64,000 bases of DNA from Heterobilharzia americana (Eukaryota; Platyhelminthes; Trematoda; Strigeidida; Schistosomatidae), in assembly GCA_944470555.2 (NCBI GenBank), contig OX104134.1:98078701-98142700 (forward strand). The letters run 5' to 3'. Both the position numbers and the translations under genes were made by a program. The notes beneath the pieces are model-generated. The model was not told where the DNA came from. It searched no databases and saw nothing but the letters and a program-made list of their open reading frames with translations. This document shows positions 1 through 10,945 of the stretch, in pieces (position 1 is the first letter of the stretch; each line of letters begins with the position of its first letter).

Positions 1-245
1 TGGAATCATTCAGATAATGAGTTCATATTTGTTTCCATAAAAGCTACCAAATCCCTTCATTTTTCCATAGCTGTTGTTTACCTTTAGTGGTATATGGTTC
101 ATTTATCAACAACCACAACGAGATACATTATTTTGTGTGTGAATTATTTTTGAGCTTTAATAGTTCCAGATTCTTTACTTCTCGTAGCACAAACAAATGA
201 TTTTTTTGAAATAATGGAGAATATTTGTAGCTCAGGTGGATGGTC

Positions 246-379
246 TTGGTTGTATTGTGTTCTCTGGAGAGATATTGACAGCTCACTTCATACTGAAGTT
301 AGTGCTGATGATGTCGTCTAGCAAGGCGATGAAAGCTTCACGATTAAACAACCCAGTTCAGAGAACACAATACAACCAA
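246..379. mobile_element. Short inverted-repeat (MITE-like) element
   Basis: A 21-bp sequence at 246-266 recurs as its exact reverse complement at 359-379, giving a 134-bp unit with perfect terminal inverted repeats. The interior contains CTGATGA (about 307-313) followed by a short potential stem and GAAA, which resembles a hammerhead ribozyme core, although the flanking helices do not fit well. No coding capacity is visible. It may be a non-autonomous DNA transposon or a fragment of a Penelope-type terminal region. No target-site duplication was established. Confidence 0.5.
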
Positions 380-2080
380 AATGATTTTTTGACGTGTTAA
401 TTTCTTTAACCTCAACTATAAAACACTTGTAAAATAAAATGAACTAATAAATAGCTTTTAATCGGAGATTATTCAAATTCTCATGACAGTACCATTCTTC
501 TAATTCATACAGTCATTTGATGTGTATAGATTTCTTCTGTAAAAATACTTCACTTGAGTGTTAGGTATTATAACCTTTTTACAAAAATGTTCATTTGTTC
601 AAATCCCCTTATTCTCAATGATACAATACGTATATCCCTTTTTTTTATGAATGAAATACTTTTTCAGACAGAAATTTATTACGCATTACTGTCAACTCCA
701 CGGCAAACACAAGACTGTGACAATCACTTAATAATATATGTATGATCAGACAGCGTATGTTTACAGATTATTAGATTTCATGTACTCTTCAAAACATGTT
801 ATTTTAGTCTTCATGAATTTCACTGGTTGCATGCTGATTGATTTCAATCTCTCCCTCTCTTTCTGTGTCTCCACTTCACTGGTATTTTCCATTTCAGACA
901 GCTTTACTTAAATCTGTTTTGGTATAAAATGATTCTTTTCTTGTCATTAGGGAAGGCTCTCTCATCTCCTGTTTGTTAAAGTCTTGCACATAGCTTCAGT
1001 AAATGTAAGGACAAAGTTCAGTCACTATAATCTGCCAAGCTGGTTGTTGTCATGCTTTAGAAGTTAGTAGAAAGATATAGCTACTCGAATCTCATGGTTT
1101 GCATGAGAAATTTATAATACTCCTAGAAGATATTTTTGCAAATTCATGAAGTCGACAAGTTACTTTGTTAAAATAACCTGATACTTGCTCACAATCTTGC
1201 ATAATTTACAACCAACCAACAAGAACTAAGTAATGAATGTACAGCCAGCCTGGCTTTTGTTTGACGACCAATTTCACATCAGTTCCACAGCATTTTGATA
1301 AATCCTGAGCCACTTTGTCGTTATGACCGAGATTCGTTCTTTTAAAAACATTTCGCAAACTTTACAGTTTACAATGAAGAGTAATCTATCTAATATTGTC
1401 TTGCACTCACTTCTAACTCAGATCTGTTGAACATATATACAGTGAGAATACTTAGCTAGTTGGCGTGATCATTGGGTAAATAGTACTTCAGTGTTAAATA
1501 AATGGAAGCCATCTGCAAGAAAACGTGGATATATACTTCTTAATTATTAGCAGTTCCATTTAAATTTGTCGAATATGAAGATTGGTGGTATTAACTTGTA
1601 CAAAGTTACCACTTGTAAAATGTTGCCATGGTCACATCGACGTGCATTACCCATTGCAAGGTAATTTCTCTAAATTACTTGCAGGGATTGTGACTGGTTT
1701 TATTTCCTTTACTTGGTAGGCTGGACTGTTTAACAACCTTGCGTCTCATGCTGTAAGCATCTTAGGAGTGTATGTGCTATTTTTATGCGCCATAAGGAAA
1801 ATGAAATTTGCTGTCACCAAAATAAAGATATAGTTATTGGGACTAAACTCAGACCGTGATAGTCTAGTCATCCAAAAAAGGGAAGTATGTCAGGAATTTT
1901 AGTTTATAGTCGTGCGTTGTACTGAATTTCACATCTGTTTATTAATCAACAAAGAGTTGGAAATATGTGAAAGCTAAGTATCACATCTTCATTATTGATG
2001 TTTTTCAGGGAGATTAAACTACTGGCACTGTTTGTGCTTGCCAGTTGTAATTTTCTGTTGTTTTATAAGGTCGTATTGTT
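380..2080. other. AT-rich stretch without recognisable gene
   Basis: Only short accidental open frames are present, including a 63-codon one at 554-745. I see no splice-bounded exon, repeat boundary or RNA gene here. Confidence 0.5.
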
Positions 2081-2084
2081 CGAC

Positions 2085-2262
2085 CTCTGTTGGCATATGG
2101 ACTCCTATGCGGATATGTTTGAAGCGATGGGTACGAGGCTCGAGTGTCAATGAGAACAGCACCACTTACCAGGAGGCAGCTACATCCAACTGATGGGTCC
2201 CAAATAGGGTGAAAAGCGCATCTTAGATTCCACTGAGAGTCACCAAAATGAATACTGACAAT
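2085..2262 (+). mobile_element. Sm-alpha-like SINE with degenerate hammerhead ribozyme
   Basis: Near 2190-2245 lie the parts of a schistosome satellite hammerhead: a CTGATG core (2190-2195), a stem II of the GTCCC/AGGG type, GAAA at 2211-2214, then GCGC and a cleavage region ending ATC followed by the conserved GATTCCACTG block. Upstream (2130-2150) is a GGCTCGAGTGTC sequence resembling a tRNA-type B box, as expected for this pol III-derived family. The core reads CTGATGG rather than CTGATGA, so activity is doubtful. Two related copies lie at 10690-10945 and 27065-27270. Confidence 0.6.
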
Positions 2263-2449
2263 TTTCTGAGACGCTGACTATTTTAATCACAAAGATAACT
2301 GATTGTAAGGCACAGTATCTCTAATGTAATGCACTTAATTCCCTTTTTAGCAAGAGTTGTATATAATGTACTGCTGATACACTTTCGGTTTTCAGATAAC
2401 TTCTTCGATTAGAAAACTGACCTCAACAAAGTTTCCTACTGCTAGAAAC

Positions 2450-2451
<2 letters not shown>

Positions 2452-2524
<73 letters not shown>
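2452..2524. repeat. (AT)n microsatellite
   Basis: About 36 uninterrupted AT dinucleotides. A second long (TA)n tract is at 25009-25096. Confidence 0.97.
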
Positions 2525-2528
<4 letters not shown>

Positions 2529-3184
2529 AATTAATTTTACCGAAACCTTCCCTTTATTAACACTTGTAGATTAATAAATATACATAGACGTAACTACAAA
2601 AATCAAATGTCGAAAGTAGCGTGATTACATTGTTATGATTATGAGCAATGATAATTTATGCTTGAAACGTCACCAAGTAAACACTACTAGATCACTGTGC
2701 TAGAAATCAAATAAACAAATCTAATATGGAATATATAGACTTATTTATTAGAAAATGTCTTATCATTTATTTAGATTTGAACGATAAACATATCTGGGCT
2801 ATAATACATATGACGATAGCTGTCAGTTGAATCGAAGACTCATATTTCACCCTATTTGTTACATATCTTACGACAGTAACTTCAGTCATGTTCATGGTCT
2901 TATTGTGACTCAGACCTAGTGCATATCCCTTTGTTTTACTGGGCTAATGAGTTGGGATAGGAAAATCATGTGCAACACTAACATATTCTTGAAAAGGATC
3001 TTAGCAAGACCGAGACTTTGGAGAATGATACTAAGTTTTGTTTACGCCGGGATTATGCAAGTAAAAATACACGTTATATGATCTTTAAATTTATTGAAAG
3101 AGAACAGAATATCGGTTGCTGGTTCCGATGGACAGAAATAATCATAGATTAAAGATCGGAAACCAACGTCAACAGGTCAATACA

Positions 3185-3920
3185 CTTTAGTCCCCTTGCA
3201 ATATAAACGAAATCTTGTCATATGTTTGCTCCAACGGGCAAGAATCATTTGTTCAGTTGATACTTTTGATGAAGAGCTGCAAAATATCCACTATCTACTC
3301 AACAGTGATAGATTCCCAGAAAAATTTCTGGCTAAAAACATAGACATGTCTAATATGAAAACCAGGATACTGGCAGTATCCAAGACACCATTTCCACTTT
3401 CGAGATAATATCATCTGCGAAATTGTGACACAGCACCTAAGAAATGACATAAGAAGATCATTTAATGCCGCAAAGTTATGGTGTGTATTCTACAGTCGGG
3501 TGATGATGACCACGCGAACCAGGAACAGATTGCTTGATTTCTCCTCTTCTGTGTGCATTTACCACTTCAACTGCTCCAGTGGAGCTAGTCACTTTGGACA
3601 TACAGATAGGTAAATCCGTCGTCGAATCACCAAGCATCATTTTTCATGGCTAAGAGGTAAACCAGATCTAAACGAAACTAAATACTCTCGGATCTGATTG
3701 ACCCTGGCCACCGAGTTAACATTCAAGATGATATAAAAGTTATTTATCATATTCCTCCTAATCTCACTCATGCTCTGAGTTCCTTTTCTACAAAAAGAAG
3801 AAGCCATAGGAATAAAACTGAACAAGCCAAGTATCACTGTTCAAAAAAATTCGTACGGCATCTTAACTTGCATTGGCCAGGCATATACCTCAATTATCCA
3901 AAAAGACCCTACATTTCAAT
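3185..3920 (+). pseudogene. Penelope-like element fragment, RT C-terminus to GIY-YIG
   Basis: Broken open frames on the plus strand spell the part of a Penelope-like retroelement after the reverse transcriptase palm. The segment YKRNL.ICLLQRAR.ICSVDT.DEELQ (3200-3290) is the conserved post-palm region. VCIYHFNCSSGASHFGHTDR (about 3550-3610) is the start of the GIY-YIG endonuclease. The frame AEAIGIKLNKPSITVQK (about 3790-3850, read as EEAIGIKL here) is the usual C-terminal tail. Stops and frameshifts separate these blocks, and the palm itself is missing, so this is a dead 5'-truncated copy. The family differs from the younger element at 20063-22664. Confidence 0.75.
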
Positions 3921-4270
3921 AATACAACAAATGATTACAAATAATAAATTAATGTGAATATTAGTGCCCGCACATTGAGTTTCTAAAGAAAAATAGGGCT
4001 TCAGCAGCACGTCTCAGTTTCACTCCCTTTTCTACACTCTTTCCAATCTGGCTCCACAACTACCCATAAGCTTTCACCTATTCCTCACACGTTCTCCTAC
4101 ATGTCAACCTCGACTCAGACGCCAAACTCGTCGTTTCCCATTCCAGTTCCACTCAATGACCTGCCCTGACACATGATGTCCCCAAACGGTATTCTCAGTG
4201 TATGCCCAATCCAATCCATCTCCACTTTGTTCTGCATATTTGTTGGGAGATGGTTTGTTGGTTGGTTCGT

Positions 4271-4436
<166 letters not shown>

Positions 4437-4650
4437 AGTTCCTTCTTCCCTAGTCCTATTGTTCTGGCCATCTGATTTCCATCTTCACTATCGAGTGGGC
4501 GTAGACGACACCTGTTGATCATGTTTGTCTGTAGTTTGTTGGAAATGTTTTCTGTAACGCGCCAAGTCTCTCAACCATCACATAGAAGCACTGAATGACC
4601 TGACTGATATTAATGTTGAAAATCCGGCTGTTGTTCACACCTAATGCTGT

Positions 4651-4683
4651 GTGGAGTGGAGTGGAGTGGAGTGGAGTGGAGTA
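4651..4683. repeat. (GGAGT)n pentanucleotide array
   Basis: Six to seven GGAGT units. The homologous site in the copy at 39990-40012 has about three units ending in GCAGT, and the plus-strand copy at 22940-22965 has two or three CCACT units. Confidence 0.9.
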
Positions 4684-4914
4684 GATCTAGACACTGGTTT
4701 CAGGTTAATGCAGGAAGGCCTGTCTTGCTGCCTTTCCGATCGTGGTTTTGACATCCTCATCTGTGCCTGTGCTGCCTGTAGTTGAAACGATGTTGACCTG
4801 CCTAGGTAGTTGATGTTGTTGTTGGTTGGGCATCTTCATCACCTCTGTCTTCTATACGTTCGCCTGAAGTCCCGTCTTCCCTCGCTACTCTGCCATGCCA
4901 TGTGATGCCACGCC

Positions 4915-4945
4915 CTAACCTACCCTACCCTACCCTACCCTACCT
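4915..4945. repeat. (CCCTA)n pentanucleotide array
   Basis: Five to six CCCTA units inside the RTE copy. It resembles telomere repeats superficially, but the unit is 5 nt rather than CCCTAA. Confidence 0.85.
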
Positions 4946-5017
4946 CTTCTGCCAACCTTTTGGTTTTCGCCTGTAGATCTTCTAGTTTGTTCGACAAGAT
5001 ATCAGACGTAAGTCGAC

Positions 5018-5038
5018 ATCATCATCATCATCATCATC
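5018..5038. repeat. (CAT)n trinucleotide run
   Basis: Seven CAT units inside the RTE copy, following AAGTCGA. The other copies have ATTAGACATAAG or CAAATCATCATC at the same position. Confidence 0.85.
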
Positions 5039-5498
5039 GCCGAAATCCAAATCTTCTTCTTGGGATCTTCCCATCGGTCCAGCCAGCGTATACCCTTCTT
5101 CTCACAGCTACTCACAGTTGTCTGCTGCATGATCCAGTCCAATCCATTCCAGTCCAGTACAGTTCAATGCAGTACAGTCCAGTCGACCACAATTAGGAAG
5201 ATCATCGGCGATAGTAGGCGGCAGCCTCGTCGTACTCCTATCTTCACTTCAAACGCACCACTAAGCTTCCCATTGCTGTGTGAATCAATTGGCATGTAGC
5301 CTCATCATATAACATATGACTGCTATTGAATGAAGTTGATAGAGGTTTGTGGCACTAAAACCGTAGTGTTGAAACAGCTGCCTACCAAATTACTTCTCAG
5401 TCGACACTGTCGAAGGCCCTTTCAAAATCGATGAAGAAGAGGTAGAGCTGAGTTGAGTTGACTGCCATTCTACGCTCTGTTCTATGATGATGCATACT

Positions 5499-5576
5499 GT
5501 AGTGTGGTGTAGTATAGTGAAGTGTAGTGTAGTATAGTGAAGTGTAGTGTGGTGTAGTGTAGTGTAGTGTAGTGTA
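5499..5576. repeat. (AGTGT)n imperfect pentanucleotide array
   Basis: Roughly 15 imperfect AGTGT/AGTAT/GGTGT units inserted in the RT coding part. The related copy near 40730-40745 has only a single AGAGTAGCGCTG sequence at this place. Confidence 0.9.
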
Positions 5577-6381
5577 GCGCTGCAGTTTGATCTGCACATG
5601 ATTAGCTCTTCCTGAAGCCATCCAGCCAGCCTATTCCTGTCATAATTTTTAAAGCAGAGCATTTCTCAGTCTCTCCAGGACGATGCACATTATATTTTGA
5701 TTCGGGTAGACAGATGTGGAGCATGATTCCGCGCCACTTCTTGCAAACATTTAGGTCGGCGTTGTTTGGGAGTTTGACAAGGTAGACCTTCTTCCAATCA
5801 ATCGGCAGATACCTCTCCTTCCTTCTTTCCTTCCTTCCTTGCAAACCTTCTGCAATAGTGGTGTGAGCATGTCCTCTGCTGCTGTCTCTCAGGCTGTTTT
5901 CACTGCTTCTGGAGAAATTCCATCTGGTCCTGCTGCGTTCCCGCGTTTCAGCAGCTCTATGGCATTCAGGACTCCACTTCTGCTCTCGTCGGAGGGCTTG
6001 TGTTCACTGGTAATTCTGTGGCTGTGCTGCTGGTGGTATTTCTGGACGACTTGCAGGTGCTGGTGGTGGTGGTGGTGGTGATCGATTCAAGAGTTTTCTG
6101 AAGTGGTCAGTCCATTATTTTCCTCCTTTCTCCTCTTTGGTGGTAACTAGGTTTCCTTCACTATCTCTCATTGGTCTCATCTTCGTTGATCTCCTCCTCC
6201 CTCCCCCCTCACGCTTTTGATACAACAATGTTGTCACATCTCTCCTACCACCAGCCTGTTCTGCTCCACTTGCAAGTGTGTCGTAGAAGTGTCTCTTTTC
6301 TTTCCGTGCACTCTTCTTCACTTTTTTGTCCAGTATAGTGTTTTACAGGTTGTGTTCAGTTCCTCTTTTCGTTGTTCATCG

Positions 6382-6440
6382 CTGCACTGCACTGCACTGC
6401 ACTGCACTGCACTGCACTGCACTGCACTACACTGCACTGG
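6382..6440. repeat. (TGCAC)n pentanucleotide array at gap edge
   Basis: About eleven TGCAC units with one ACTAC variant, ending 8 bases before the assembly gap. The homologous RTE copy at 41495-41520 reads GTGCATCCTTGCACTGGTTCATC, so one or two seeds were amplified. The gap probably reflects collapse of this or adjoining repeats. Confidence 0.9.
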
Positions 6441-6447
6441 TTCATCT

Positions 6448-6676
6448 NNNNNNNNNNNNNNNNNNNNNNNNNNNNNNNNNNNNNNNNNNNNNNNNNNNNN
6501 NNNNNNNNNNNNNNNNNNNNNNNNNNNNNNNNNNNNNNNNNNNNNNNNNNNNNNNNNNNNNNNNNNNNNNNNNNNNNNNNNNNNNNNNNNNNNNNNNNNN
6601 NNNNNNNNNNNNNNNNNNNNNNNNNNNNNNNNNNNNNNNNNNNNNNNNNNNNNNNNNNNNNNNNNNNNNNNNNNNN
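6448..6676. other. Assembly gap (229 N)
   Basis: Run of N. The flanks belong to different parts of the RTE element (endonuclease end on the left, RT C-terminus on the right), so the gap separates two copies or a rearranged one. Confidence 0.99.
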
Positions 6677-7165
6677 CATGCTGAGTGCAGTAGATCTCCA
6701 CACAGGTTTCAGGTTAATGAACGCCTGTATTGCTTTTCCGATCCTGGCTTTGACGTCCTCATCTGTGCAGCTGCCTGCATTTGAAACGATGCTCCCTAGA
6801 TAGATGAAAGAGACTAATTCCTTTAAGTTTCTCCCGTTGATGGTATTGGATCATGTTGTTGGTGGTGGTGGTTGGGTATCTTCATCACTTCTGTCTTCTC
6901 TATATTCACTTGAGTCCTGTCTTCCTTCACTACCTCACCTCTTCTGCCAACCCATTAGTTTTAGCCTGTAGATCTTCAAGTTTGTGCGATATTAGACATA
7001 AGTTATCGGCGAAATCCAAATCTTCCAGGATCTTTTCCGTGGTCCAGCGTATCCCCCTCTTCTCGCCCCTCACTGTTTAATGCATGATCCAGTCGACCAC
7101 AATCAGGAATATCATGGGTGATAGTAGACAGTCTTGTTTCACTCCTGTCTTCACTTCGAAGGCCT
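6677..7165 (-). pseudogene. RTE fragment, second partial copy
   Basis: Matches 4680-5250 and 40010-40500 with scattered changes: the TAGATCTCCACAC block, the lysine-rich RT C-terminal region (VNxEKTEVMK on the minus strand) and the following fingers of domain sequence. Open frames are broken. It lacks the expanded tandem repeats of its neighbour, so expansion was copy-specific. Confidence 0.75.
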
Positions 7166-10080
7166 CTAATCAGTTACTTTACTGAAGCTTGTTTGAATTT
7201 TTCTTGAATTTCTATAACACACATGGTTTTATGAAGTTGATTATAAATTTCATTTTGATAAATCCTGTTAAATTGGACATTTGTTTTTGCAGTTGAAATA
7301 GAAATGCATAATTTGTCGACATTCTATATGAACAAAATTTTTATGATACATAGGGTTTAGAGTATCATCAAGTTTATAGGTCAAACAGAATATGATATGG
7401 ATGAACATTTTATGCCAGCGAATACCCTTTTAGTTAATCGCTTAGTATCTCAATATCAGCCACCATACTCTCAATTACAGTTTACAAATAACACTTTACA
7501 AAGGCAATCGCTTCTTCTTACCTGTGGTTCTACTTGATTACCACAATGAAAATTGTTTTTGGTCATCACCATTTTTATTAGACAACAATTTCCATAATTT
7601 CCTTTCTATCCAATCTGTAACGATATTCGAATACGTTTTCTTATTTTCTAAAAAAAAACATTTTTACTAGGCGAAAAATAGTAACTTTAGTAAACTGATG
7701 AACATAATGAGCGAAGTGATAAAAGAAAAAAGGAAAGAAGGCGGTATTTTGGATGCGAGGGAAGAAAGTAATTCCAGTAAGTAACAAGTTACAGAATTTT
7801 CCAGTTTTCCGAATAAATGACTTGGTAACCACACTGTTTTTCCCCTTCAAACACCATTGTTTTCTGATGAGATTACTTTACAAAAGATAACAAAATGACT
7901 AATGTTCGTAGGACAAAAGATTATCCTTTGTCGACATTTCTGCCAAACTACATGAAAAATCTTACCAGTAATTAACTAAATTGCTTCCGAACTCTGTAAG
8001 CGAAAGCAATACAGTTTATTCCATTTTTTGGTTATGATTGAATAAGACTAATTTTTTGGTATTTAAGAAGGCTTATTTTTGAAAATGTCTTACAGATAAA
8101 AATTATCAAGCTCTGGATATCATGAGACTCTGTTTACAAAATATGATCCATTTTGTAATAGAAATTTCTACCAAATATGCTTCTTACAAACTGACTCTTT
8201 CTGCAATCGGATTATTACTTCCAAATTTAGTTTTGCCATTCAGTTATGTGACACTCTTCTACCCTTCTCTAATTCAGGTCAAAAACACATATAATCGGAC
8301 TATAGGTGTTTTTCTACTGCTTATCTGACTAGCTAATTAAATCTCGGATGATGGTACTGATACATTTGCAGATTCTCCTTTTCATTTCTACCATTTCCAG
8401 GGGATTAACCATGTTCAGAAGAGTAAGAAAAACATTCTTCACACTCTTTTAAAGTTGGTAAAGGGAAATATGTATAAAAGATTATCCATGTATTGAGTTG
8501 CCTTACAGATAACATGTCTGTTGATACATTTTACGGATAACGTATGCAGTATGTTTATGAGTTATTTTGCATTGGACATCATTCATTAAAACTGATACAC
8601 GCATACACGTAAGCTAGTTAGCTGATTACGAATAAGCAACTGACAGTCAAACAAGTTATCAGTTAGTTAGTTAGTTACTGATCTGGCTTTCAATCCCTGT
8701 GTGTTGATTCTTAACTGAAGTCAATAGACCACGTTGTCATAGCAAGCACAGAACCACCTTGAAGTTATACTAACTTATCACTCTTTTAAGGAATTGGCGT
8801 TAGTTCTACGCACTTAAATGTATTTAAGTCTCTGAAGTGTAAAGTAACAGGTAGTAGATATTGTATATGGTTTATCATGACACTGAATTGTAATTAATTC
8901 ACTGTTTATAACACTTTAAGAATGGATAAAAAGCTCACTGTTGAAGGTATGAAAGGACTAATTAATTGATTAACTAAAGTAGGTGAACGTTCTAAAGACT
9001 CATTGATTGAGGTAATTCAGTTCATTATTGATTACTGATAGATTAACTTCGCATATCATAAAATGTAAACGTGTTTTTCAATCTTCCCATTATTACAGAC
9101 AGAATGAATAATGATAGGGCTATCAGTCCGTTACATTGATTGATTGACCTTCAGCTGACTAAAGACATGTGCTGTGTCATTGGACAAATTATCAAGTTCT
9201 AGTACTGAATATCAACAAAATAACAAGAGAAATAAACGCTTTCAAATTCATTGTATCTTTCATTTATTTATCAATATTCATTATAAACTAAGCCTTAACC
9301 TAAGTGGATCGTGAACAAAAATGGTGAAAATGAATTGAGAAGTATGATCAATATATTTTCAATCATAATCATAATAATTATAATCCTCTTAGTTGATGTA
9401 AAATGCAGCACAAAGTATTTCATTAAGAAATACCCTATTATACTGTTTGAATAATATCTAAAGGTAACTGAACTGATGAAAAGGGATTTGCGATTCTCAT
9501 AAATGGAAAGCTGTTATATGAATGCTCTTGTGTCAACCAGGAATGGTCTAATTTAGTACTCATCTGGTCAGATTCCATTCTGCTGAGAAATCCAGCTGTA
9601 TTACAATGTTTCTTTTTTCTCCAAGAATTACAAAATATATTCAGTTCAAGTAATATATATATGTAACATTTATGTGCACTTGCTTAGAAGGTATGTCCTC
9701 ATCAGTTGACTGTTATTCAACATTGAAGCCTCCAGGATCAGCTGAAGACGTTATAGTCGAGCTTTCTGTATATGATACGAAGAAGAAAGACTGATAGTTA
9801 TTGATCACACAACCTCTACAAATCATCTTTCACTTTGATTGTGTTCTACAACTGTGTGAAAAAAAACCATCTTGTTCAGTGACTAACTTTATAAAATCAA
9901 TCTTTCAAAGTATCTACCTCGGCTACATTACCTTTCTATCAACATAACCTGGATAAAAGTTTAAGAGATTTCCAGTTCTTCAGCTGTTAGTAAACGTAAT
10001 TAAAACAAAATGATCAATTTTAAAATGACTTACAAACTGAACAGTTCACGTTTACGTTTTTCACAACTAAGCAGTTTTTT
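7166..10080. other. AT-rich stretch without recognisable gene
   Basis: Only short non-conserved open frames. No exon-like segments with plausible splice sites, and no RNA gene recognised. Confidence 0.45.
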
Positions 10081-10186
10081 CAAGTGCCCAACTGTGGTGT
10101 CAGAAAGGTTTCACCGGGAACCAACCAGCCAAGATCACAAGATGTGATCTCCGACACAAAATTGTCACGAATTGGTGAAGCATACT

Positions 10187-10410
10187 ACTACTGAACAACT
10201 TGAGTAGTTAGAAACTAGTCAGTCTGATCCACAGATTTCGCTTGCCGGATCATTTGCAAATTGTTTATCCTATTTCAGGTATACTGGCCAATGCAAGTCA
10301 TCTAGCGAGATCTAGATGATCTAACCTAATACGGCTGTTTGAGATGGATTTTTCGAGGTAAACAGCGGACTAACTTGAGTGTTTATAACTATTCAAGTTG
10401 TTCAGTAGTG
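10187..10410. repeat. Inverted-repeat element, possible Penelope tail relic
   Basis: ACTACTGAACAACTTGAGTA at 10187-10206 returns inverted at about 10391-10410 with one or two mismatches. Inside, on the minus strand, ACTTGCATTGGCCAGTATACC (10268-10288 reversed) resembles the tail of the Penelope fragment at 3865-3890. It could be part of a Penelope terminal region or a small foldback element. Confidence 0.4.
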
Positions 10411-10689
10411 TATTCCAAAGTAACTGAAACTTGGTATTATGAACATAAAAACAGCAGTATTGATGGTGCTATCAAGAGTTGTTTGTGAACCGGGGATTTC
10501 AACAGATCTTGGTGAATTTATTGGAAAAATCCCATTTCATCACAGAAAAGGTAAAAGTCGATTACAATGAAGAAAAATGTTTTTTTTCGAAAAATTCATT
10601 CTGTTAGCTTTACATTTGCCAACATATAATAGAAGGTATGCTGTTGTTTGTATTAACCCATCGTTCTTTGGATCGAATCGATAAGTCTG

Positions 10690-10945
10690 TGTTGGCTCAT
10701 AGGCTCCTGTGTGGATGCCTCATTATTAATTTGATGACCTAGTGGCTAATGGTTAGGTATTTGAAGTGGTTGGTCTTGTGTTCGAGTCCTAGTAGGAACA
10801 ATATCGCTCACTGGAATGCAGGTATATTCAGCTGACGAGTCCTAAGTAGGAAGAAATGGGAGTTCCAGATTCCACTGCTAGCCACTATCCATCATTAACA
10901 TATGATAAAAAGCATAAGACATTTCGGAGGTCAAAATACACTCCA
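10690..10945 (+). mobile_element. Sm-alpha-like SINE with hammerhead-like ribozyme
   Basis: A tRNA-type B box, TGTTCGAGTCC (about 10779-10789), precedes a hammerhead-like core. This has GCTGACGAGTCC (10831-10842), a stem closed by TAGGA, GAAA at 10853-10856, then GGGAGTTCCAGATTCCACTG with the GTT/GTTC cleavage region, and the downstream block CTAGCCACTATCCATCA. The core has C where most hammerheads have U (CTGACGA), which is tolerated at the U7 position. This is the best preserved of the three copies in the window. Confidence 0.65.

Noticed and set aside
4915..4945. Interstitial telomere repeat
   Set aside because: The unit is CCCTA (5 nt), not CCCTAA, and it lies among other pentanucleotide expansions in an RTE copy.
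6217..6803. Frames of 115-155 codons across the first gap
   Set aside because: Most codons are N; the flanks are retroelement debris and a microsatellite.
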